In this document: in pieces, positions 1-10,149 of the stretch | Position numbering within the stretch: the first letter of the stretch is position 1 | Layout: the number at the start of each line of letters is the position of its first letter | From: Cornus controversa | Taxonomy: Eukaryota; Streptophyta; Magnoliopsida; Cornales; Cornaceae | NCBI GenBank assembly: GCA_026545225.1 | Contig: CM048845.1 | Span: 15,407,001-15,471,000, forward strand | Direction of reading: 5' to 3' | DNA length: 64,000 bases | Position numbers and translations under genes: made by a program | The notes under the pieces: generated by a model | The model's database searches: none | The model's input: the letters and a program-made list of their open reading frames with translations, nothing else | Told to the model about the DNA's origin: nothing

Positions 1-304
1 ATTATATGTAGTGGCAATACGTTCAACAACTCTTCTTATCGCGTTCAACCCATCCATTTCATCCTTATCACGTTCAACACAACATCATTTCCTCTTTCGC
101 TGGCCGACAATGTGGCTTCCTCTCTCGCTAGCCAATGATGGGTCTATAATAGATTTCTCTATTAGACATCTCTCTCATCGGGTCACTTTTCACTAATGGT
201 ATATCTCAATCTCTAGAATCATTATATTCATTGAGTTCTAGAGGAAAATGATCGGAGGTCGGCAAAAGAGAGGGCATCAATTTTCTTTCATCTTTAAAAA
301 TAGT

Positions 305-415
305 AATTTGTTGATTTCTTTCACCCTCCAAAATTGTATGAATCTGATGTTGTGTACAATAATTTGTTGATTTCCTTCACCCTCCAAAATTATATAAATC
401 TGATATTGTGTGTGT
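305..415. repeat. 56-bp tandem duplication
   Basis: Two adjacent copies of a roughly 56-bp unit that begins AATTTGTTGATTTC and contains CACCCTCCAAAATT. The second copy runs into a short TG microsatellite near 405-420. The rest of positions 1-690 shows no gene: the short ORFs there have no recognisable domain. Confidence 0.6.
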
Positions 416-479
416 GTAATACACACACAGATAAAGATTGTACACAATTTGGACAAATGAGCTCAAACTGAGATTGCCT

Positions 480-610
480 AGAAACGGACGAGCTAAGCTT
501 GAGCTTGGCTAGACAAAGCTCGCTTGAGCCCGAGCACCTCCATAATCTTCACGAGTCAGACTTGAATATGCCAAGGCTCGGGCTTGTTCGGTTCATTTGT
601 AGCCCTACAT
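480..610. mobile_element. Fragment of a GAGCTCGAGC-type TIR element
   Basis: Contains the alternating 'gagctcgagc' motif and the terminal motif TTCATTTGTAGCCCTA, which is the right end of the complete element at 56237-56746. Only the right part is present here; the left TIR is not seen. It is a truncated non-autonomous DNA element, probably hAT-like by comparison with the complete copy. Confidence 0.45.
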
Positions 611-689
611 GTCCCTACTATGGGGGGGATCATGATACATTGTCATATTTGTTTACGATTTCTCACAATTCACATGGATATTCTTAATG

Positions 690-1485
690 AAAAATAATTC
701 TTAATTGCTTAACATTTTTTGAGATCTTGCTACAATGAATGCAACTCAGTTTTCCAAAAATATCAAAAAAATTCATTCTGACAATGCTTTTGAATATTGA
801 CAAAATGATTTTTAACAAATTCTCGAACATTATGGCACTATTTTTTACACTCCCTGTCCAGGTACATCACAGCAGAATGGTCGAGCTAAATGCAAACTTT
901 GACATATTCTAGACTCAGTTCGCTCATTTGTCCTTCCTGCTTCTGTTCCTTCCTCCTTATGAGGTAAAGTTGCACTCACTTCTTTTTATACAGTCAACTG
1001 AGTTCCCTTACCTCTCATTCCTAACCAAACACCTTTTGAACATCTTTACAGAAAGCCTCCTGACTACAGTCACCTTAAAGTATTTAGGTGTGCTTGTTTT
1101 GTTCTACTCTAACCTCATGAGGGAACCAAACTACAACCGCACTCTCAACTTTGTTATTTTCTTGGGTATAGACTTGAACAAATGGAGTATCAGTGCTATG
1201 ATCCTATTTCTAAATACCTTAGGATCTCTGGTTATATTATCTTATGGGGACACAAGATGATTCATACTATGTCAACATTTAATGTTCCTGACCATACATT
1301 TCCTATTTCTACATTGTCATCTTCTGTAGATCTTTTCCCTGATTCTCATCCTATAGAATCATCAGAAGTAGTCGATCATCCTATGACCGAGTCCTAGTCA
1401 TTTGGCCTATCTAAGGTACCTAGCAATATAACTGCTTTCGATATTCGTCGTTCCACTCGGGTAAAAGCTCTAACTTCACATCTTA
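690..1485 (+). pseudogene. Ty1/copia integrase fragment (decayed)
   Basis: Conceptual translation with several stops gives a copia integrase core: HSDNAFEY (second catalytic Asp block), a YTPCPGTSQQNGRA-like block (normally TPQQNGVAER), then the region leading to FLGY and RRSTRV-like residues. The 5' half of the element (LTR, gag, protease) is missing from the window. The fragment stops at 1485 and the same polyprotein resumes at about 4968, so it is split by the insertion between. Stops and frame changes make it non-functional. Confidence 0.75.
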
Positions 1486-4400
1486 TGTAATACCCCGAAA
1501 AATTTGGACGTCTATTATTTTAAAGAATTTAAATTTCTTTATATTATTATTATTATTATTTTTCAATTCATGTGGAATGCCTTTATATGCATTTTATCAT
1601 GTCATGTGAATTGTTAGGTCTTTATACAATTATTATTTTATGTGAATTGGTTGTCTTTATAAATTATTTCATTTCATGTGAATTGCTCTATTTTTATTTT
1701 TATCAATTTATATTAATTGTTTATTGATTGTGTATTATTTGATTTAAATATTTTAAATGCTTTGAATTGGGCTAGGGAGGAATCTGGGCTGGAATGGTTG
1801 GGCTAAGGATATGCTTAAGTTGTTGGGCCATGGTTATAGTTATATTATTATGGTTATTATTATTATTATTTTTAGTTATTTAGTTTTTAGAAAATATAAT
1901 AATAATAATAGAATAAAAATGATTAGGACAAAAGATAATAGAAACTAGGGTTTCTGCCGTTTGCATTACGCACAAAAATCAGGAGAATAAACGAAAGAGA
2001 GAAGGAGTTCGGGTGAACGAGTGTTTGAATCGTCAAAGAGGCAAGTTTGATTCTTCTCTTCCCCTTTGAATCCGTATGCATAGTCTAGGTTTGAGGATTG
2101 TGTTTATTTTGGAAATTTGTATATAATTTTTTTTTTTTCTGTTGATAAATTTTGTGAGAATTAATTATGCTAATTGTATAGATATGTTGCTAGAAATTTG
2201 TATGCATTTAATTATGAAATTAATGATTTTGCATGCTAAGAATAATTCTGTGGATTAAACATTAGGATTTTGGAGTTTTGGTACTGTTTTAGAATATTTT
2301 TGCATATGTATATACATGTATATATGATTGTATAGGCGGGTGTATATATATACGAACATGAAATTTGGGTCTACTGTGTTTATCATTTTTGAGGGATTTT
2401 GTTCCGATTAAAAGGTAGATCTTACTTCCTAGAACAATCCTTGAAAGTTTCGTTATGAACCGTTGGGTAGATTGACGGGAAATTGAGTTTAAAATTTTAG
2501 ATTTTCGAAACTTGAAATTGGGCGTTTTTGATTTAGTCCGTGAGAGGGGATAATTTTGGTATCAAAGCGTAGCTTAGATCGATACGAGTTCAATGGTATA
2601 TTTATATACGCGATTCGGTGCCCGGAAGTGATCGGAAAGTGATCGGAAAGTTTTCCTCCATTGTTGGGAGCGTGAAGCTTCAGGTGGGGAAGAAGAAGGA
2701 AAGAAAAAGAAAAGAAAAAAAAAAAAAAAAAGGGGGGGGGCCACCCAGCCACCGGCGCGTGGGGGCGCTTGCCGCCGGCGCCGGTGGCCGGAAAAGTATT
2801 TTTGGGCCCACTCTCGGGGGCCCACCTTTGGGTCCGATATGGGCCCATTCCGAATTATTTTATTATTTGTTTTGAATTTTTAAAATTTTTGGAAAAACTT
2901 GAAAATTAGGAAAATTATTTGTTAAAAATACTTTTAGAATTCTAAAAATTCCCAAATTTTTATGTCAACCTCCTGGGAGCTTGGGGTTTAAATTTCATGT
3001 CAAAATTATTTACCATTGTCTTTAAATTAATTTTTAAAGTGTCTAAAAACTGAGTTTTTCAGCTTCTTTAATTTTAGAAAATATTTAGAAATTTCCAAAA
3101 ATTCTGAAATTTTTACTGTAACTTTCTGGAGGCTAAATACACTTGGGTTTAAATTTTTAACTCAAAATGATCTTCCCTTGTTGTTCAAATGATTTTTTAA
3201 GTGTCCAAAAGTGGGGCTTTTCACTTTCTGTAATTTTAGAAAATATTTTTATAATTCCAAAAATTCCCAAATTTTTGCTGTAACTTTCTGGAGGTTAAAT
3301 AAACTGAGTTTTAAATTTTCATCTCGAAATGAGCTTCCCTTAGTGTTCAATGAATTTTTAAAGTGTATAAAAGTTGGGTTTTCACCTTCTTTTATTTGTT
3401 GAAAATATTTCAAAAATTTTAGAAAATTCCAGAATAATTTAATAGGGTTCTGAGAAGTGGAATAGGCCCAGAAACCTAGATAAAAGTTAGATTTAAACTC
3501 CCTCGTAGAATTGAGTGCATTGGAGGTTAAGTTGGGAAATTACTTCTATAATGGATGCTTGGGTTATTTGGTTTATTTGAATATATTTTCCTTTAAGGAT
3601 ATAAATTCCCATCAAATACTTGATTTTAGTCTACTTGTGAACGATTTGTCTTATGATGATAATTTCATGTTGGATGATTTGAAATAACGGTTGTGCAAAT
3701 TTAAATCATAATGCACCTTGTTATTTTATATTGCATATTGGAATGTATCTATGCATTTTATTTTGGCATGTAAGGATTGCCCGGCGTGTCAGGATCACCC
3801 ATACCTAATAAGGTATCTATGTATTTTATTTGGCATGTAAGGATTGCCCGGCGTGTCAGGATCGCCCATACCTAATAAGGTATCTATGTATTTTATTTGG
3901 CATGTAAGGATTGCCCGGCGTGTCAAGATCGCCCATACCTAATAAGGTATCTATGCATTTTATTTGGCATGTCAGGATTGCCCGGCGTGTCAGGATCGCC
4001 CATACCTAGTAAGGTATCTATACATTTTATTTGGCGTGTTAGGATCGCCCATACCTAATAAGGTATCTATACAATTTATTTGGCGTGTCAGGATCGCCCA
4101 TATCTAATAAGGTATCTATATGTGTATGCACATGTTTTCTTTATTTTGAACTTAAAGAATATGTTCATTGTTGGATGATAAGGGTGTGTTGGAACAATGT
4201 ATAAGATGATTTTACTTCTGAAAACATGAGCTAAATAGGAAATGACTAGTATGTATATATCTATACCTATTAAGGTATCAAAAGATTTAATGATGGCATG
4301 TTAGGATTGCTTAAACTTGATATTATTTTATATTATGTTTATTTCTGCTGAACGTAAGGAACGTGTTCACGTTTGCATAATAAGGGTTTGGGTGGAATAT

Positions 4401-4962
4401 TATAAATATTGACTGTTGTTTTGGAAACACGAAACTGGGTAAAAGAATAACTTGTAGGTTAAATCTATAGACTTATTTTATGTCCCTTATACTGAGGGTA
4501 TGTATATTGGTTCTCTGATTGGGATGTAGTAGATAGAACTTGCTCGTGGGTTTAACCCACTTTGTTGATATTTCAGGTTTCAGACAGGTTCCACCGCAAG
4601 GATAGAGTTTTAGGGTTTGGTTGTAGCAGACGTCTCATCACAGGGTAGGAACTTGTCTTATTCAATAGTCATACTATGACCTTTTGAGACTTTGATTGTT
4701 GGTATTAATTTTAGAATTAAAAACTTTGGTTCATTCTGGTTAAGGGGTCCTTGAGTTACAGGACTTCCAAATTGTATTACCGGACATATACTTGTTTAGT
4801 TAACAGTTATTTTTAATTCAGAGGAACTTTCTTTTCTGCAATTAGAAAATTGTTCATTATATCTTTTGTATTCTATGCTTGTTGCTACCAGTTATATGTA
4901 TCTTCCAGGTTTTGTGTATGAGACTGGCCACCTCATGCGCGAAATTTTGGGGGGGTATTTCA
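1486..4962. mobile_element. Probable solo LTR (about 3.5 kb) inserted in copia remnant
   Basis: The segment interrupts a copia polyprotein. It starts TGTAATACCCCG and ends with GGGGGGGTATTTCA, so the ends are TG...CA and mirror each other over about 20 bp with mismatches. Flanking pentamers TCTTA (1481-1485) and TTTTA (4963-4967) match 4 of 5 and may be the target duplication. No gag or pol is visible, so a solo LTR of a large-LTR Ty3/gypsy-type element is the simplest reading; a non-autonomous LARD is the alternative. It contains TAA/TTA microsatellites (1545-1562, 1852-1872), a 45-bp polypurine run ending in G9 (about 2694-2739), a GC-rich island (2735-2800) and the tandem array at 3765-4118. 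Short ORFs inside are low-complexity and not credible genes. Confidence 0.5.
3765..4118. repeat. Nested 67/49-bp tandem repeat inside the solo LTR
   Basis: The motif GGCATGTAAGGATTGCCC recurs at 3765, 3832, 3899 and 3966 (spacing 67, 67, 67). It is followed at 4033 and 4082 by shortened units (spacing 49) that lack 18 bp. Each full unit itself contains two related 18-mers, GGCATGTAAGGATTGCCC and GGCGTGTCAGGATCGCCC, so the short units look like recombination between the two internal 18-mers. The units also share CATACCTAATAAGGTATCTA. Confidence 0.85.
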
Positions 4963-6545
4963 TTTTAGTGATTCCCATTGTTGTCATGCACTTGCAACTT
5001 TACATGAGCCTTACACCTTTCATAAGGCACCCTCTAATCCTTTGTGGCAGAAAATAATAAAAGAAGAGCTAGATGCACTTTTCAAAATACAAACGTGGGG
5101 CCTAGTTGATTTGCCTCTTGAAAAGTCTGTTATAGGATGTAAATGGGTGTACAAGATTTAGACTCGCTCTGATGGTTTTGTTGAGCACTACAAGGCTCGC
5201 CTTATAGCCAAATTGTTCACATAAGAATATGGCATAGACTACAAAAAGACATTTCCTCTAGTTGCTCATTTTTCATCATTCATAATCTTATTGTTGTAGC
5301 TTCCTCTCGTCACTGGAATCTTTTTCAGATGGATATAAAGAATGTGTTCCTCAATGGTGATTTGTTTGAGGAAGTTTACATGTAGCCTCTTCCTATTTTC
5401 CTCATCCTTCTAATCAGGTGTGTTGACTTTGACGCGCATTGCATAGACTTAAACAGGCATCTCATGCTTGGTTTTCCAAGTTCAGCCCCACCATATCTCA
5501 TCATGGTTACTCTGCTAGCTCCTATAATTTTGCTTTGTTCATTTGACATACTGACTATGGTATCATCCTTCTCCTACTTTATGTCGATGATATGATTATC
5601 ACTGGAGATGATTTGGGGGGTATTTAGGAGCTTAAATAGTTTTTTAGTTATCAGTTTGAAATAAAAGACCTTGGATCACTAAGTTATTTCCTTAGTCTCA
5701 ATATCACTACAACTACCGGCGGGTATTATCTTAATCATGCAAAGTACAGCTCCGGTCTCCTTTCAAAAGCTAGGATAACTGATAGTAAGATTACAGACAC
5801 ACTACTAGAGTCCAACACGAGACTCACTCCATATGATGGTGAGCCTCTCCGTGATGGCACATTATATCGATAGTTGGTTGGTAATCTGATATACCTTACT
5901 ATCACCCGTCCAGATGTCTCTCATGCTATTCATATAGTTATTAAGTTCATGGCTGCACTAAGATCCACTCATTTTGCAGCAGTTTTTTGAATCCTTCGTT
6001 ATCTCAAGGGAACTATGTTTCATGGACTTCATTTCTCTTCTCAATCACCACTTGTTCTCCGTGCTTACATTGATGCAAATTGGGTAGGAGATCCCATAGA
6101 TCGTCATTCCATTATAGGATTTTGCTTCTTTCTTGGTGATTCACTCATCTCTTAGCATAGCAAAAAGCAGATTGTGGTTGCTCGATCTAGTACAAAAGCT
6201 GAATATAGAACACTTTTTGATACTACATCTGAACTTTTATGGTTGTGTTGGCTCCTTCACGACATGGGAGTTTCATTTGCAGTTGTTACTCCTATCTAAT
6301 GTGATAATAAAAGTGCAATTCAGATAGCACATAATGATGTTTTCATGAACGCACCAAACATATTGAGATTGATTGTCACTTTGTTCGTCATCATCTTCTT
6401 CATAATGTCTTATAGTTGTGGTTTGTTGCTTCTCATGATCAGATAACCAACATCTTCACCAAATCTCTTCCAACAGGTCATTTTTGTGATCTTGTCTCCA
6501 AACTCAGGATGACTTCATATAATCCACCTTGAGTTTGAGGGGGGC
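4963..6545 (+). pseudogene. Ty1/copia reverse transcriptase - RNase H fragment (decayed)
   Basis: This continues the polyprotein interrupted at 1485. Translation with stops and frame changes shows PLWQKIIKEELDALFK, GCKWVYKI, the RT active-site block LLYVDDMIITGDD (about 5573-5612), the connecting KDLGSLSYFL block, and the RNase H blocks YIDANWVGD and SSTKAEYR near 6065-6215. It ends with the polypurine tract of the element (CTTGAGTTTGAGGGGGGC, about 6528-6545) immediately before an LTR. It is a dead copy: multiple stops are visible, for example directly after KWVYKI. Confidence 0.8.
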
Positions 6546-6826
6546 TATTAGAATATGAGTTGTACTCACAGTTGTACAGAATGTACCTTGTACTACTAGT
6601 GTACTATCCACCTACCATTGTATTGTGTATACTCATATTCTACACATATGTATTAACCTAGGAAGACATTAGGGCTAGATACATTTCACCTACCTCTTAC
6701 CTTGTATAGCCTCACCTATTACTCTCCTTGTTTAACCTTAGGAGCTAGCCTATATATAGGGCCTTATGTACTATTCATTTTTGTATCAATTCAATATACT
6801 ATTACATTTAACATGGTATTAGAGCC
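6546..6826 (+). mobile_element. Copia LTR flanked by PPT and PBS
   Basis: The LTR spans about 6546-6813, from TATTAGAATATG (expected TG start mutated) to TTTAACA, with a TATA-like CTATATATAGGG near 6750. It is preceded by the polypurine tract of the copia element and followed directly by TGGTATTAGAGCC (6814-6826), a primer-binding site for initiator tRNA-Met with one change. Having PPT on one side and PBS on the other marks a junction LTR rather than a simple 3' LTR. Confidence 0.6.
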
Positions 6827-6866
6827 TCAGACAGCAAGAGGTCTTGGGTTCCAATCTTGCAGTCAC

Positions 6867-7488
6867 TATGACGATCTCTGTGAGTGGGTGTGGTATAGGC
6901 GAACATTGGCACACTACGGTTGTCACGATCCTATATCGCTTGGGTCTAGTAAAGTGTTATATGTATGTTCATCACCCTTCTATAACATAATGCATTTTAA
7001 AGTCGTGATGACTGTGAATCCATCAAAACTCCACAGTTAAGTGTGCTTAGCTGGGAGTAGTACCAGGATAGGTGACCTCCTGAAAAGTCTCTGGTTCGGG
7101 GGAGCCAAAAGCGTATAATATTATGTTGGGTAAGGGTGGGGCGTTACAAATGGTATCAAAGCTAGAGCACAGTCAGAAGTGTGCTGACAGGGACATTGGG
7201 CCTCCAAGGGGGGTGAGTTGTGGCGACTTTTGTGGGTGGGTGTAATGTGGGCGAACATTAGCAGGCTACAGGTGTCACGATCCCACGTCTCTTGGGTCTG
7301 GTGAAGTGTTATACATATGTTCATCACCCTTTATGACACAATGTATTTTAAAATCGTGATGGTCGTGAACCTATCAAAACTCCACAATTAAGTGTACTTT
7401 GCTGGGAGTAGTACCAGGATGGGTGACCCCCTGGGAAATCTCTGGTTCAGGGGAGCCAAAAGCTAACAATATTGTGTCGGGTATCACA
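6867..7488 (+). mobile_element. Cassandra TRIM with 5S-rRNA-like LTRs
   Basis: Two direct repeats of about 282 bp (6867-7148) and 270 bp (7219-7488) flank a 70-bp centre. The centre holds a tRNA-Met primer-binding site (TGGTATCAAAGC, 7151-7162) and a polypurine tract (CCAAGGGGGGTGAG, about 7204-7217). Each LTR carries a segment resembling plant 5S rRNA (about 7010-7100 and 7355-7450), including ATCAAAACTCCACAGTTAAG and the box-C-like AGTAGTACCAGGAT-GGGTGACC. This is the hallmark of the Cassandra family, whose LTRs use a Pol III promoter. No protein is encoded. The 3' edge diverges after GGGTA, so the exact end is uncertain; no clean target duplication was found. Confidence 0.8.
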
Positions 7489-7522
7489 CATTGGGCCCAT
7501 GCAAGTACTCGACCAATTCATA

Positions 7523-7646
7523 CTTGAGGGGGCGTGTTAGAGATATAAATATTCAAGTTGCACCCTCTCTAAGAGTTTAAGCTTCTTGAGGGGGCATGTT
7601 AGAGATATAAATAATCAAGTTGCACCCTCTCTAAGAGTTTAAGCTT
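7523..7646. repeat. 62-bp tandem duplication of a copia PPT/LTR edge
   Basis: Two copies (starting 7523 and 7585) of a unit that begins CTTGAGGGGGCGTGTTAGAG. The sequence is a polypurine tract followed by a TGTTAGAG-type LTR start, so the duplicated unit spans an internal/LTR boundary of a copia-like element, of which little else remains. Positions 7650-8073 are AT-rich with no gene seen. Confidence 0.6.
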
Positions 7647-8073
7647 TTAAAGTAGATGATGTTAAAAGACTAAATAGGTCAACTAATTAATTAAAACAAT
7701 TTTTTTTTTATTAAAACACATTCATTAAATATATTTAAACAAGTTCACATGACATGAAATTATCACCATTTTCTCCTTTATTTTGTTTCTCAAAATCATT
7801 TATTCTCTCTTAAAACTTGTCAAAACTCTTAAGACCTTGCATAAATTCCTTTATGAATAATATATAAGGTGACTAAATATATCAACTAATTGTCTGGTCG
7901 AGAGATTTATATCTCCATTTCATTCAAGTCTTAGCCACTTTACTCAAAAGATAGAAATCCATTGCTATATGTGTGATTATTAATTGAGGATATTATAAGT
8001 AAGGATGGCAACAAGGTGGGTTTAGGTGGCCTTATTTGTTCTAGTCCAAAAGCGTTTAACAACAGTTTGAAAG

Positions 8074-8644
8074 TGTAGTAACCCTTGTGGACGGGTGTGA
8101 GTGGGCGGGTGCGAAGACAGACACTGGGCTGAGCTACCACACTGACAGGGTACAAGGTGCTCAATCCCACATCGCCTGGGTGTGGAAAAGGGGATGTGCT
8201 TATATGTAGTATGTTCTCTTCAAATGGTATGAGGCCTTTTGGGGTAAACCCAATAGCAAAACCGTGCGGGCTCAGGCCCAAAGCGGACAATATCATACCA
8301 TGTGTTGGAGCGGGGTATTACAGTTGGTATTAGAGCCTGAACCCAGCCGGAAGAAGTGTGCCGACGAGGACGTCGGGCCTCGTAGGGGGGTGGATTGTAG
8401 TAACCCTTGTGGACGGGTGTGAGTGGGCGGGTGCGAAGACAGACACTGGGCTGAGCTACCACACTGACAGGGTGCAGGGTACTCAATCCCACATCGCCTG
8501 GGTGTGGAAAAGGGGATGTGCTTATATGTAGTATGTTCTCTTCAAATGGTATGAGGCCTTTTGGGGTAAACCCAAGAGTAAAATCGTGCGGGCTCAGGCC
8601 CAAAGCGGACAATATCATACAATGTGTTGGAGCGGGGTATTACA
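8074..8644 (+). mobile_element. Intact TRIM retrotransposon (571 bp)
   Basis: Two 249-bp LTRs (8074-8322 and 8396-8644) start TGTAGTAACCC and end GGGTATTACA. They differ at about 7 sites by eye. Between them lie a primer-binding site TGGTATTAGAGC (8325-8336), a short non-coding centre and a polypurine tract (AGGGGGGTGGAT) just before the second LTR. A perfect 5-bp target duplication GAAAG flanks the element (8069-8073, 8645-8649). There is no coding capacity, as expected for a terminal-repeat retrotransposon in miniature. A truncated relative lies at 33349-33797. Confidence 0.9.
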
Positions 8645-9660
8645 GAAAGTTTATTACCCATGCTAACCTGACGAACCTAGAGAGGGAGGGGGTGAATAGG
8701 TTCTACGATATTTCTTCCAAAAACTACAAGTATGGCTACCTAAAACAATCACACAGTTTGACATGAGTATTTATAGAGGTAAAACCCCAATGTAGGGAAA
8801 CATTTTCTTTGGCTGTCAAGCCAGAACTAAGCTCTACTATGTATGAAAAGGTAGTATAGTAATTCACCAATCACTCTTTCACTCACCCAACTCATCCTAG
8901 TTCACAATCTCCCAAGGCCTGAACCACTCTCACCAGTTCTCACAACAAGCTTTCCACTCTCACCCAGCCCAGGCTTCTCAAAGCCCAAGTTATCTCTCAC
9001 CAAACTCACCACAAATCACTCTAACTCCCCCTGTCCAAAGGATCCCTATACTTAGACTACAAATAGTGTATGTCGAGACAATACAATGTAGTAATCAACA
9101 ACTCTTCAAGCTTTAATAATGTTCAATCTTCAAATCACAGCTTGAGAATAGAAAGGCCACTTGAGCTTTTGGCAAATGATGACACTTGAATTTCAGCAGT
9201 GATAGACTTCAATAATTATAACTTTAAGTGCAGTATCCAAAGACTAGTAGATTATTGTTCTTTCAGAGAATCCCCTTCTCAACAACTTAGACTTCCATTC
9301 AGCTTGGTATTTACTTTAGATGACTGTTTTGATATTTTTGATCTTGTACCTGTTCTTAATATTGACAAGAATGCAGCTAGAGTAGATTTTAGTAACACAA
9401 AAATTATGAATGCAAGTATAACAATTAGCACTTAAAGAAACCAAAGGCAGTATATATTTTCAGCAAATATAAAGTTCAAAAAACAGATTGTCAAATAGCA
9501 ACTTGTAAGTGAAATATTTCAGCCAAGCAATATTTGCAACAACAATAGGAATTCCAGCCAAAGCACATTTCAAACAGCAGCTTACAAGTGTGATATTTCA
9601 GCAAACAATAACACTTAATAGTAAATGGCAAACAACAGAAAGATTCACAAAAATAGTTTA
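8645..9660. other. Non-coding, retroelement-like sequence
   Basis: No gene is recognised. A GAGAGGGAGGGGGTGAATAGG-like purine stretch near 8680-8701 recalls the edge of a widespread plant non-autonomous LTR family. A related stretch occurs near 22380-22410. Later sequence is rich in CACTCTCACC and CAGCAA motifs without an open frame. Confidence 0.3.
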
Positions 9661-9669
9661 CTAAATTGC

Positions 9670-10020
9670 AGATTTCAGAAACATGAAAGCAACTTCAGCA
9701 ATATGAATTTCAGAAATCAAAACTCTGTTTTCAGAGATAGATTCAGCAAAAAGAGATTTCAGAAAACATAAAGCAACTTCAGCAATATTAATTTTAGAAA
9801 TCAGAACTTAATTTTTCCAGAAATAAATTCAGCAACAAGAGATTTCAAAAAACTTGAAAGCAACTTTAGCAATATTAATTTCAGAAATCAGAACTTTGTT
9901 TTTCCAGAAATAGATTCAGCAACAAGAGATTTTAAAAAACATGAAAGTAACTTCAGCAATATTAATTTCAGAAGTCGGAACTCAGTTTTCTAGAAATAAA
10001 TTCAGCAAGAGTACAAAACA
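9670..10020. repeat. 84-87-bp tandem repeat (about four units)
   Basis: The motif GCAACTTCAGCAATAT recurs at 9689, 9773, 9860 and 9947 (spacing 84, 87, 87). Each copy is followed by ATTTCAGAAATCAGAACT and a CAGAAATAGATTCAGCAA block. Degenerate copies of the last block continue to about 10150. No open frame spans the units. Confidence 0.8.
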
Positions 10021-10149
10021 AACAAAGTTATAAGCTTTCGGATTCAGAAACACAGAATCATAGAATTCAGGAAGATGATACTCAGTTTTTCAGAAATAGA
10101 TTTAGCAAGAATACAAAACAAATAGAGTTATAAGATTTCAGATTCAAAA

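Noticed and set aside
928..1397. Two open frames (110 and 71 codons) as small host genes
   Set aside because: They are pieces of the decayed copia integrase region and fit its conserved blocks in mixed frames.
2489..2875. Overlapping ORFs on both strands with poly-Phe or poly-Lys runs
   Set aside because: Generated by the polypurine/poly-G tract inside the solo LTR; no protein similarity is recognisable.
7010..7100. 5S rRNA gene
   Set aside because: The similarity lies inside a Cassandra LTR with PBS and PPT context and is diverged; the tandem organisation of real 5S genes is absent.
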